DNA of 45,321 bases from assembly GCA_024640405.1 (NCBI GenBank), contig JAHEFB010000037.1, forward strand, positions 1 through 45,321, read 5' to 3'. Every line of letters starts with the position of its first letter. The stretch's first letter is position 1. Position numbers and translations under genes: made by a program. Of this stretch, positions 9,395 to 17,029 are shown one piece after another. The stretch is from Alphaproteobacteria bacterium (GTDB lineage: Bacteria; Pseudomonadota; Alphaproteobacteria; Rhizobiales; Aestuariivirgaceae). The notes beneath the pieces are model-generated. The model ran no database searches and was not told the DNA's origin. It worked only from the letters and a program-made list of their open reading frames with translations.

Positions 9395-10350
9395 TGGCTT
9401 CCTCCGTATTCTGCCGGCACGCCGCTGGCACCATTGAAAAGCACACCATCCAGTTTTGCGCCGCTCAATTGCGCGCCCTTCAGCTTCGCTAGTGTGAGAT
9501 CGGCGTTTTCCAAAACCACGTTGGTCAGGTCAGCCCCGGTAAAGCGGGCTCCCGCGGCTCTGGCCTGTTCCAGATTGGCATCCTTGAAATTTGCATCGCT
9601 CAGGTCGGCACCGCGCAATCGGGCAAGCGTCAGCTTCGCGGAACTAAAGTCTGCACCAGCCGCTTTCACCCAACTGAGGTTGGCATGCACCAGCCTGGCC
9701 CGGCTGAAACGTGCGCCGGCCAGTTTGGCTTCGCTAAGATCAACACTCGTGAAGTCTGCATCATCAGCAACTGCATTGATCAGTTTCACCCCGCGCATGG
9801 ACGCAGGTATCGGATCGTCCTGTCCGGAACCACGGGCTCCAACTTGTGCAGATGTAAGGTCAGCATCGCTCAAATCGGCCTGTTGAAGGCGCGCGCCCTG
9901 CAGGTTTGCGGAACGAAGGTTCGCACCGGTCAGAACCGTACGCGTCAGATCGGCTCCCGATAAGAGCGCGCCTTCAAGCACCGCGGCGTCCATCCTGGCA
10001 AACTGCAGCTGCGCGCGGATCAATATGCTCGCGCCGAGCTTGGCATTCTCCAGCTGTGCAAGGCTCAAATCAGCGCCACCCAGGTTTGCGCCTGTCAGAT
10101 CTGCGCCCCTGAGATCGGTTCCCCGCAAATAGGCTTCACGAAGATCGGCGCCGCGCAAATTGGCACCGGCCAGATTCGCCCGGCTCAGGTTCGCGCCGGT
10201 CAGTTCAGCTCCTTCAAAGCTGCCGCCGGCCAGGTCAGCACCAATCAATTCGACACCGGGATAGACCTCCTGCGCATGTGCTTGAAGGGTGCCCGCCAGC
10301 AATCCGGCAATACATAACAGCACACGTAAGATATGTAACAGCTGCATCAT
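9391..10350 (-). CDS. Exported pentapeptide-repeat protein between aioA and the aquaporin
   Basis: A 319-residue protein with an N-terminal signal peptide (hydrophobic LLHILRVLLCIAGLLAG, likely cleavage after AHA near residue 26). Nearly all of the mature chain is A(D/N)LxG/A-type pentapeptide repeats, which fold as a right-handed quadrilateral beta-helix. A less regular stretch near residues 170-190 (GARGSGQDDPIPASM) interrupts it. The start overlaps the aioA stop (ATGA), and its own stop overlaps the aquaporin start. It is thus embedded in the aio operon and likely periplasmic alongside AioBA. Its role is unknown. A scaffold or partner for the oxidase or the channel is a guess from position. 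Confidence 0.9.
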   Translation of the reverse strand: MMQLLHILRVLLCIAGLLAGTLQAHAQEVYPGVELIGADLAGGSFEGAELTGANLSRANLAGANLRGADLREAYLRGTDLRGADLTGANLGGADLSLAQLENAKLGASILIRAQLQFARMDAAVLEGALLSGADLTRTVLTGANLRSANLQGARLQQADLSDADLTSAQVGARGSGQDDPIPASMRGVKLINAVADDADFTSVDLSEAKLAGARFSRARLVHANLSWVKAAGADFSSAKLTLARLRGADLSDANFKDANLEQARAAGARFTGADLTNVVLENADLTLAKLKGAQLSGAKLDGVLFNGASGVPAEYGGSQ

Positions 10351-12836
10351 TCGGCTACATTTTGAGGCTTGAAGGAAATTCTTTCGGCAAATTCCGGGGC
10401 TGGTCCGACCAAACGGACATCAGCCCAGACGCCCTTGTACCACGGGATAGTTGTATCGGGGTCTACGTGATCTGAAATCAGGTCGCCGGCAGCACCCTTG
10501 GGCTGACCAAACAGCAAAAAGCAGTGTCCGGTTTTTACTGCATCTGACGGGTAGGCCATGGCCGAAACCTTGCCCATGTCATTTGCCACTTCCACCAGGT
10601 CTCCGGGCTTGATCTGCAGTTCTTCTGCATCGCTTGGATGCATTTCCAGATACGGGATCGGCGCCCGTTCCTTGTAAAATTCAAGATAGCGGTGATGATA
10701 AGCTGTCTGCCAGATATGATTTGACCGGCCATTGTTGATCCAGAAACGATGCTGTTGTTTCTGCCGCATGACCTTGGCGGCATAACCGGGCCATGGCGGC
10801 GGTGCAGGAACAAAACGGGCTTTGCCGCTCTTGGTGCCGAAGCGCTTGTCTTCAAACAGCCGCTCGCTGCCAACCGGCACTCCATCGACCAGTTGCACCG
10901 GTGTCTGGATTCCATTCACGCCAAGCTCGCGTAGCAGCTTGTAATCAACGCCGGCATAGCCTTCCATGGGATCTCCCGGACCGCCCTTGAACGTATAGCG
11001 TGCATCGATAAACACAGCTTCATCGTCGGTCCAGTCAAAATCCAGGAAGTGCCGGGCCATCTCCGGATTGTTCTCCGCGCTGTAAAGCGCATGCAGACGC
11101 TGAGCGAAAAGTGCCATTATCTTCCAGTCAGGCAACGCGTCACCCGGCGGATCCATGAACCGTTGATACAGCCGCAGACGGCGTTCACCGTTGATGGATG
11201 TCAGGTTCATCTCGCCCCAGCCCGCCGCCGGTAAAACCAGATGGGCAAGCTCGGTAGAAGCCGTCGGATAAATATCCTGCCCAAGGACGAACATACCGCC
11301 CTGTTTCATCGCCTCCACGACAGCCACAACACGACGCTCAACCGGTTGTCCCCTGGTCGACGCCAGTGCATCGGCCACCAGCCCGCCGCGCTGTTTCAGC
11401 GTGTCGCCGATTGCGCCGCTGCGCAGTGTGGTGAGAACCGGATTGCAGCCGGCAATCCAGAATACCTTTGCTTCACCGCGCCGAACGGCTTCATCAACGT
11501 TTAGCGCCGGACGCCCCCCGAGTGGTGCCGGCCGGACATAGCCCTCCTGGTGGCCGCCGAGCCGGCTGCATCCGGTTCCGGGTTTGCCGAGGTTACCGGT
11601 AAGCAAGGCAAGATCCACGATTGAAGCTATGTTCTCGTAGTTCTTGATTCCCCAGATCAGACCCTTTTCATAATGCAGCAAGGTGCGACGGCGGGTACGA
11701 TTTGCCTTTGGCCGTGCGATCCAGTCTGCCGCCTTGTGAAGTAGTTCAGGTTCAATTCCGGCGCGCCTGGCTGCTTCATCCACGAGTTCATCAACCGACC
11801 GGTCCCGCATCAGTGTTGAACGTTGATAGGCATCAAACGTCTGAGTCTCGGTGTAACGCCGAATGAAACCGACATCGTGCCATTTGCGCTCCAGGATGAT
11901 GCGGGCAATGGCGTTCATCACCCACAGGTCAGCACCGGGTTCAATCTGCAGATGCAGGACGTTTTCAACACCGGCTGCCTGCTCGGCAGCCGCCACCGTC
12001 ATGGTGCGGCGTGGATCAACGATAATGATCTTGCCGCTCGCCACCTCTTCATCGGGGAACGCGCTCTTCTTGAGCGACAGGGACTCACCGCTGAGGTTTT
12101 TGACCATGTGATTGAGAAAATAGTTGGTCTGGGTTTCGTATGGGTTGGCCCCTACGACAAGGATTGTGTCGGCCAGTTGCGCGTCCACGTAGGCGTTGGT
12201 CAGCGGTGCCAGTCCGGCATCTGCAGCCGCGTGAACTTCGCTGTTGTAGGCAGGACGATTGTGTATTGAGCAGGTCCTGGTGCGTATTCCGTGAAAGAAA
12301 AACCGCCCGGCTGCCCAGTTGTTTTCAAACCCGCCGCCGCCGCCGCCATGATCAAAGAACTTCATGCCGACAGCATCAGGGCCCCACCTGTCAATGACGG
12401 CTTTGATGATCCGGGCACCCAGATCTACTGCTTCATCCCAGCCGGCTGCATCCTGCGTTCTCCCGGCACGTATTGCGGGTGTGGTCAGCCGTGTCCGGGT
12501 GGGCCCGTCTGCCTGATACAGGGACGCCGCCAGACCGGCGCCGCGAACCGATGCCATGCCGGAATTAACATTGCAATCGTCATCAGGCACGATGGCAACA
12601 CTGTAACGCTTGCCGTCACGATCACTCACAACACGATGCATCAGTGGCGCAATCCAGGCACCGTCAACCGGCTGCTGTTCGCTATAATCAACGCCCAATG
12701 CGTTGTCGCCCGGTGCATGGCCGCCGTCGCTTCCCTCTGGCCATTTGTAGACGCGATAACCACAACCTACTATGCAGAACTGGCACACCGTGCTGAAGCG
12801 TTCAGCATCTTTTGGTGGAATGGGAGTTTTGGTCAA
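10347..12836 (-). CDS. aioA: Arsenite oxidase large (molybdopterin) subunit AioA
   Basis: This 829-residue DMSO-reductase-family subunit oxidises arsenite to arsenate. The [3Fe-4S] ligands C18, C21 and C25 (VCQFCIVGCGYRVYKWPEG) are in place. Ser96 (MASVRGAG) stands where most relatives have a fourth Cys, as in known AioA. The arsenite-pocket residues of characterised AioA are all present with correct spacing: H163 and E171 (DHGGGGGGFE), R425 and H429 (SRLGGHQEGY). It lacks its own signal peptide and is exported with the Tat-bearing AioB, encoded 13 bases upstream. Length fits the family (about 820-850). The operon also carries metF-like, aquaporin and methyltransferase genes, an unusual setting for aio. 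Confidence 0.97.
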   Translation of the reverse strand: MTKTPIPPKDAERFSTVCQFCIVGCGYRVYKWPEGSDGGHAPGDNALGVDYSEQQPVDGAWIAPLMHRVVSDRDGKRYSVAIVPDDDCNVNSGMASVRGAGLAASLYQADGPTRTRLTTPAIRAGRTQDAAGWDEAVDLGARIIKAVIDRWGPDAVGMKFFDHGGGGGGFENNWAAGRFFFHGIRTRTCSIHNRPAYNSEVHAAADAGLAPLTNAYVDAQLADTILVVGANPYETQTNYFLNHMVKNLSGESLSLKKSAFPDEEVASGKIIIVDPRRTMTVAAAEQAAGVENVLHLQIEPGADLWVMNAIARIILERKWHDVGFIRRYTETQTFDAYQRSTLMRDRSVDELVDEAARRAGIEPELLHKAADWIARPKANRTRRRTLLHYEKGLIWGIKNYENIASIVDLALLTGNLGKPGTGCSRLGGHQEGYVRPAPLGGRPALNVDEAVRRGEAKVFWIAGCNPVLTTLRSGAIGDTLKQRGGLVADALASTRGQPVERRVVAVVEAMKQGGMFVLGQDIYPTASTELAHLVLPAAGWGEMNLTSINGERRLRLYQRFMDPPGDALPDWKIMALFAQRLHALYSAENNPEMARHFLDFDWTDDEAVFIDARYTFKGGPGDPMEGYAGVDYKLLRELGVNGIQTPVQLVDGVPVGSERLFEDKRFGTKSGKARFVPAPPPWPGYAAKVMRQKQQHRFWINNGRSNHIWQTAYHHRYLEFYKERAPIPYLEMHPSDAEELQIKPGDLVEVANDMGKVSAMAYPSDAVKTGHCFLLFGQPKGAAGDLISDHVDPDTTIPWYKGVWADVRLVGPAPEFAERISFKPQNVAE

Positions 12837-12849
12837 CCGGGTTACCTGA

Positions 12850-13362
12850 CTATAAGATGTTTTGCTGACGGCCGTATATCAGTCCTTCGACACCGACGGC
12901 CTCGACGGCGCCATTGGTGAGCCGCAAGGTTATTTGCGGCAGTCCCTGACTGGCCTGACCGATAATCATTCTGCCCTTTTTTGCCGGATCAAAACTCGAC
13001 CAGTGACACGGGCAGATCAACATCCTGTGCGCAGCATTGTAGTTCACCGGACAGCCTTTGTGCGTGCACAGCCTCGAGTAGGCGACAATCGTTTGATCGG
13101 GACCAATGCCGCCTTCCACCGGACCGTCCAGCCTCAAAAGCACTGCAGGAGAGTCGGCATCGGGATAATCGAATTCGATTTCTGCCCCGACAGCAAGATC
13201 GGACAGCTGTGCAACCTGCACCGTCGGGAACCCGCTGGTTTGAGCTGCACTTTGTGAGATACCCTTGCTGGCAGCCAGCCCCGCAGCGCCCACTGCGGCT
13301 CCCATCGACAGCAGTTGTCTGCGATCAACTGACAGGCCCGGTTTTTTTGCACCCTTGCTCAT
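12850..13362 (-). CDS. aioB: Arsenite oxidase small (Rieske) subunit AioB
   Basis: A 170-residue Rieske [2Fe-2S] protein that passes electrons from AioA to a cytochrome or other periplasmic acceptor. The N-terminal Tat signal is RRQLLSMG (R14, R15) followed by an Ala-rich stretch. Cluster ligands are C99 and H101 (LCTHKGC) and C117 and H120 (CPCH). C104 and C119 are also kept, so the disulfide of classical Rieske proteins can form, unlike the Alcaligenes faecalis protein. I chose the ATG at 13362 because it has GGAG about 8 bases upstream and puts the twin Arg near the N-terminus. An ATG at 13386 is possible. Order aioB-aioA is canonical. Confidence 0.96.
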   Translation of the reverse strand: MSKGAKKPGLSVDRRQLLSMGAAVGAAGLAASKGISQSAAQTSGFPTVQVAQLSDLAVGAEIEFDYPDADSPAVLLRLDGPVEGGIGPDQTIVAYSRLCTHKGCPVNYNAAHRMLICPCHWSSFDPAKKGRMIIGQASQGLPQITLRLTNGAVEAVGVEGLIYGRQQNIL

Positions 13363-13425
13363 GAGTTCAGCTCCAATTCCGGACAACCCCTGTCCCAGTC
13401 ATTCTTGTAATTCGAACAGCTGAAT

Positions 13426-14361
13426 CTATTGAATGTCCGCATCAATGTCCAACCCGCCGGCTTGTGATAATTTATATTTCCCGTCCGTGACGGCGTAACT
13501 CCATTCGGCGGTTTTTGCCAACCCGCCCAGAGGGTACATATGCACACCGTGAATGCCGCAATCGGGATCCGTGGCTGTATAGTGTGCCAGTTCCCGTATC
13601 AGCTTGTCGGGTGCCTGGGAGGCCAGAAGCCGTGTGATATTGGACGCCTGCTTCTTGATAAACTGCATTGAGTTCCCGATCCCGCAGGCCATGGCGTAGT
13701 TCAACAGTGTCTTCACTTTGGCAACACCAGGAGCGCCGATTTGAATCGGCAACCGGTTACCGGACGCGTTTATCTTCTTGTCCCAGGCGATTATTGGAGC
13801 CGCTTCAAAACAGAATTGTGTCACCAGGTGCATGTCAGCATCCGTTCGCTCGGAAAACTGGTTCTTCCAGGCCAGCGCAACCTCGATTGCCTCATCAGAC
13901 ATATCGGGACTGCCTTCGGGGTGACCCGCGACACCTATTTTTTTGATCCCGTGGCGGTCGAAAACACCTGTTTCGAGCAATTGCATGGAATCCGTGTACA
14001 CCCCTGCCGGCTTCTCGCCGGCACCTGCAATAGCCAGCACGTGATCGACACCGGCCTCGCCGGTTATGCGTCCCACATAGTCGTTCAGTTCGTCGAGCGT
14101 TCGAATGGCACGAGCTGCAATGTGCGGGGCCGGCTCAAACCCTTCCGAGCGCAGTCGCCGGGCCAAGCCGATTGTATCGCGGTAATCGGTACCGGGCAGC
14201 AGGGTGATGTAAATCGTCGTTCCTGGCCTGAGTATCTCTCGAAAATCAGGTGTCTTACTTGCCGACACCGGCGTGGTCTCGACTGTAAATCCGGACATCA
14301 GGTTAGAGATGGAATCTTTCTCGGACACAAATCCGGCTGACGTTTTCACCATTTCATCCAT
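13426..14361 (-). CDS. Methylenetetrahydrofolate reductase-like protein (MetF family)
   Basis: A 311-residue TIM-barrel protein of the MetF family, which interconverts 5-methyl-THF and 5,10-methylene-THF with FAD. Recognisable parts are TTIYITLLPGTDYRDTIGLA, then PHIAARAIRTLDEL (the PH-(I/L)-(A/T) segment of MetF), the GVAGHPEGSPD loop, and FCFEAAPIIAW. The start at 14361 (MDEMVKT) is supported by AGGACC 8-13 bases upstream; a longer reading from 14469 is unlikely. It is the gene immediately before aioBA on the same strand. In methylotrophs that use corrinoid methyl transfer, such as chloromethane utilisers, a dedicated MetF runs in the oxidative direction. I infer the same here. Confidence 0.88.
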   Translation of the reverse strand: MDEMVKTSAGFVSEKDSISNLMSGFTVETTPVSASKTPDFREILRPGTTIYITLLPGTDYRDTIGLARRLRSEGFEPAPHIAARAIRTLDELNDYVGRITGEAGVDHVLAIAGAGEKPAGVYTDSMQLLETGVFDRHGIKKIGVAGHPEGSPDMSDEAIEVALAWKNQFSERTDADMHLVTQFCFEAAPIIAWDKKINASGNRLPIQIGAPGVAKVKTLLNYAMACGIGNSMQFIKKQASNITRLLASQAPDKLIRELAHYTATDPDCGIHGVHMYPLGGLAKTAEWSYAVTDGKYKLSQAGGLDIDADIQ

Positions 14362-14506
14362 TTTTGGGGTCCTGCTATTATCAGCGCACGAGTTGTGCCT
14401 GTTTGAAAAATGCCTTGACCCCAGAATACCACTTACCAAACCCGCCCGGCATGATTGCTGCGCATGCATCCCCCTAGCGTTGCGCGTAGTTCAGACCACG
14501 CCGGTC

Positions 14507-15079
14507 CTAAACGGCCCAGCTGAACTCGAAACAGGAATCATGGAAGTTGTCTTCGCCTTCATTGCAGGCTGCGATGACGCGGAAACCTGCACGGCCCTCA
14601 GGCGCGCTCCATGCATCATCGATCATCACCCGGTTGCCCCGGGTATGATCGCTCACAATGCGGCCGCTCAGAACGAACACGACCTGATGCTCCAGTGTCA
14701 CTCCTTCTTCCGGGCCAAGCAATGTGTTCATTGGGCGCGGGGTGCGCCAGTTGAACAAGGTGTTTGCATCCGGCGAATTCGCATCCAGGATGAAAGCCCG
14801 CTGATTGAACCAGGCATAGGAGTTGCCGACCAGCCGTGCCCCGGCACCCGGCAGCACACACATCGCCATGTCCTGAAAGTCTCCTCGAAAGTCAAGCGAT
14901 CCAAGCAACGCCGGATCGGGTTCTACAAAATACGCTCCCGCGAGATCAGCCTGCCCGTTAGCCACGCCGTCAATTATCTTCTGCGCTTCATCCGAAGAGA
15001 TTGCGGCAGGCCGTTCATATGCACGGCCCTTGAGGGGTGCGTAGTCGAATGTGGGAACCGGGAACCGTTTCCATGCCAT
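14507..15079 (-). CDS. Hypothetical protein, 190 aa, upstream of metF-aioBA
   Basis: I do not recognise this soluble 190-residue protein. It has no signal peptide or membrane segment. Visible features are MAWKRFPVPTFDYAPLKGRA at the start, several aromatic-rich beta-like stretches (LVGNSYAWFNQRAFIL, VTLEHQVVFVLSGR) and two cysteines near the C-terminus (AACNEG, DSCFEFSW). The gap to the metF-like start is about 145 bases, so it may lead the same minus-strand transcription unit or have its own promoter. Some AioBA-linked or C1-linked function is possible by position alone. Confidence 0.65.
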   Translation of the reverse strand: MAWKRFPVPTFDYAPLKGRAYERPAAISSDEAQKIIDGVANGQADLAGAYFVEPDPALLGSLDFRGDFQDMAMCVLPGAGARLVGNSYAWFNQRAFILDANSPDANTLFNWRTPRPMNTLLGPEEGVTLEHQVVFVLSGRIVSDHTRGNRVMIDDAWSAPEGRAGFRVIAACNEGEDNFHDSCFEFSWAV

Positions 15080-15152
15080 CGTTGTCTTCCTCTTCTAGTG
15101 TCGCGCGGGCTCACGCCGCATTTTTAGATGCTGTTCAATTATTCATACAAAA

Positions 15153-15902
15153 TCAACACGCATACCTGCATGGGGCGTCAGGTTCATGCGGGGCATGCGA
15201 ATCCAGAATGGATGCGTTCAGGAGGTCAAACACCTCGCAATACACCGGACTGGTCATCTCGAAGTCCTCGGCGACTTCAATCCTGTAACGGGCAATCACA
15301 TTGCAGTTGTTTCTGGGGCGGCCGGGCCGCCCCGGGTCTGCGCAGATGATCCGAAAACCGGCACCAGCCATGTGCCGCAACTGCCCGGTCGCCATTCTGG
15401 CAAACTCCCGTTCATACCAAAGGTCTCCAGCGCATAAAATCGAACCGGGTTCAGGGTCAAGATTACGCAGATCACAAAGCTTTGTTTCGATATCGACGCC
15501 GCACAAATAAGCCGTTTCCCGGGCTGCAATCAGCGCGTTGGGATCTGCATCTGCAGCAATGCAGCGTTCTGCACCTGCCAGTTTGGCGGCAGTCGCGACA
15601 AGGCCTGCGCCGCAAGCTACATCCACAACCGTGCGCCCTTTCACGACGTGCGGATGATCCAGTATCCAGCGCGCCAGAGCCTGGCCTCCTGGCCAGGCAA
15701 CTGCCCAATAGGGAACCGCCGCACCCATCAAACTTTCATTGGCCGATCGAAATTCGTCAAAGCTCAGGGCTTCCGGAACGCCTCTGAATGAAAGTTCCGG
15801 ACATAAAAACGGTTTCACCGGAGCCGCTATCTGTCGCAGCGCACGTATCGAGAAGGCATCTTGCGGTTGTCGCAGTATTTGACCATTCGAAGAATATATC
15901 AT
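15153..15902 (-). CDS. Class I SAM-dependent methyltransferase (ETF-beta lysine methyltransferase-like)
   Basis: A 249-residue Rossmann-fold methyltransferase. The pre-motif PYWAVAWPGGQALARWIL is typical of the METTL20/ETFB-KMT group, which trimethylates lysines on the beta subunit of electron transfer flavoprotein. SAM motif I is VDVACGAGLVATAAKLAGA, followed by the acidic strand end AADADPNAL. It lacks the cysteine set expected in the arsenite methyltransferase ArsM, so arsenic methylation is not supported. The gene is divergent from the C1 operon beginning at 15950, with only 47 bases between starts. ETF modification would fit oxidation of C1 or N-methyl substrates, but that is inference. 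Confidence 0.78.
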   Translation of the reverse strand: MIYSSNGQILRQPQDAFSIRALRQIAAPVKPFLCPELSFRGVPEALSFDEFRSANESLMGAAVPYWAVAWPGGQALARWILDHPHVVKGRTVVDVACGAGLVATAAKLAGAERCIAADADPNALIAARETAYLCGVDIETKLCDLRNLDPEPGSILCAGDLWYEREFARMATGQLRHMAGAGFRIICADPGRPGRPRNNCNVIARYRIEVAEDFEMTSPVYCEVFDLLNASILDSHAPHEPDAPCRYAC

Positions 15903-15912
15903 AATTATATTA
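15891..15912. promoter_or_regulatory. AT-rich AGAATATAT site at the divergent start
   Basis: AGAATATAT at 15891-15899 abuts the minus-strand start codon (ATG at 15902) and continues into ATAATTATATTATT, an imperfect dyad. The same nine bases form half of the perfect palindrome upstream of the UroD gene at 16980-16993. This suggests a shared regulator, perhaps the GntR protein encoded at 21841-22521. The match was found by eye only. Confidence 0.35.
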
Positions 15913-15949
15913 TTCCACGTCGATAACCCAATCGCAAGCGAGTACCGCA

Positions 15950-16243
15950 GTGACCAAGATGACCGTACTAGGATGGCAAGAGGTCCCGTCCGTTGTTGAA
16001 GCCAGGGATGAAAACGGCAAACACAAGGTTGAGTTGAGCCTGAAATTTCAGGAACTGATCGATCTCGTTGCCATGCGCAGAGGGCTGGCAGGGACCGACT
16101 CCTACCTCATGGAATGGACCAAGACACCCTATCCCGACCGCGACGAAAGTGCTGAGGCCGCAGCCGAGGCTCTCGCAGCCGAAATAGAAAGCCGCTACGA
16201 AGAGATAAAGACGCAAGCGTTGGCCAAGTCCTCCAGCGATTGA
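15950..16243 (+). CDS. Small protein, possible 'virulence factor' domain family, first gene of the C1 operon
   Basis: A 97-residue soluble protein. The N-terminal half (MTVLGWQEVPSVVEARDENG, then VELSLKFQELIDLVAMRRGL) looks like a compact alpha/beta domain. The C-terminal half is a charged helix rich in Ala and Glu. It resembles small proteins labelled virulence factor (Pfam Virulence_fact, from memory) that I associate with folate/corrinoid methyltransferase clusters in alphaproteobacteria; that label is uninformative about function. Start is GTG at 15950 or ATG at 15959. The stop overlaps the next gene's ATG by one base, so the two are coupled. Confidence 0.7.
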   Translation: MTKMTVLGWQEVPSVVEARDENGKHKVELSLKFQELIDLVAMRRGLAGTDSYLMEWTKTPYPDRDESAEAAAEALAAEIESRYEEIKTQALAKSSSD

Positions 16244-16923
16244 TGGCAACCGTAGATAACAAGCTGCTGAGCAGTGCAGTTCAGGAATGGTCCTGCCCGC
16301 CGCCGCCGGTTGATGCCTCACGGCTGCTGCGCGTCCACAAATACACCGATCCTTCCAAGGTTCGGCCAGTTATCGTTGACGCTGCAGAACGTGCGTCACA
16401 AGACGCGCTTCTGTTGGCAGCACCCACTGCCAGATATGTAATTTCGGAGATAAAATCCCTGAAAAATGGGGTTTTGACATTAACCGGTGGCCATCAGTTT
16501 GATTGTCCCGCCTTTGAGCAGCATCTGGAAAACTGCCAGCATCTTGTGGCCTTCATCATGACACTTGGAGACCGGCTCGACGCCAAGACAATGTCTTTGG
16601 TGGAAGACGTATTCGAACCGCTTGATGCCCTTTTTCTGGAAACCGCAGGATGGCTGACCATAGAGGCGGCAACCCGGAAACTGGCGGCCAAAATTCGCAG
16701 CGATGCGGCGCGCGATGGCTGCGCAACATCACTGCGTATGGGTCCCGGCTACGAATACAAGCTGCATGAAAATGGTGAGCGGGTGCGTTGGGATCTGGTA
16801 CAACAGCAGGTGCTGTTTAAACTTTTCGGCGACACCGACTTGCCGGTCGAGCTGCTCTCCAGTTGCGCCATGTTTCCAAAGATGTCCCGCTCCGGCGTGT
16901 ACGGTTTGACTCGAAAAACCTGA
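16243..16923 (+). CDS. MetH activation-domain-like protein (stand-alone)
   Basis: A 226-residue protein resembling the activation (SAM-binding) domain of cobalamin-dependent methionine synthase, here without the rest of MetH. Supporting segments are LETAGWLTIEAATRKLAAKI, then SLRMGPGYEYKLH at the place of the usual RxSPGYx loop, a Gln-rich LVQQQVLFKLFG, and a final SSCAMFPKMSRSGVYGL matching the E-S-x-(A/M)-M-x-P-x-x-S-x-S-G segment. In MetH this domain remethylates inactive cob(II)alamin using SAM and an electron. As a separate protein it may help activate or dock the corrinoid protein encoded two genes on. ATG at 16243 is preferred to TTG at 16240. Confidence 0.75.
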   Translation: MATVDNKLLSSAVQEWSCPPPPVDASRLLRVHKYTDPSKVRPVIVDAAERASQDALLLAAPTARYVISEIKSLKNGVLTLTGGHQFDCPAFEQHLENCQHLVAFIMTLGDRLDAKTMSLVEDVFEPLDALFLETAGWLTIEAATRKLAAKIRSDAARDGCATSLRMGPGYEYKLHENGERVRWDLVQQQVLFKLFGDTDLPVELLSSCAMFPKMSRSGVYGLTRKT

Positions 16924-16979
16924 TCGGATCGAAACCAAAACGTGCGGTCGGATAATTCATCTTGCCTTCTCGCCAAAGC

Positions 16980-16993
16980 TAGAATATATTCTA
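16980..16993. promoter_or_regulatory. Perfect 14-base palindrome upstream of the first UroD-type methyltransferase
   Basis: TAGAATATATTCTA is a perfect inverted repeat centred 43 bases before the start at 17030. It is followed by the A/T-rich AATATATTTAACC. It is a strong operator candidate. AGAATATAT recurs at the divergent start at 15891. TAGAATATA also occurs at 34039-34047, overlapping the livF stop, though that last copy may be chance. FCD-type GntR regulators bind short palindromes, so the local GntR is the first suspect. Confidence 0.5.
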
Positions 16994-17029
16994 AATATAT
17001 TTAACCAGTGATGGAATAGGAATGCAGTG

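Noticed and set aside
15153..15902. SAM methyltransferase as arsenite methyltransferase ArsM
   Set aside because: It lacks the conserved cysteine set of ArsM, and its PYWAVAWPGGQALA segment points to the ETFB-KMT-like group.
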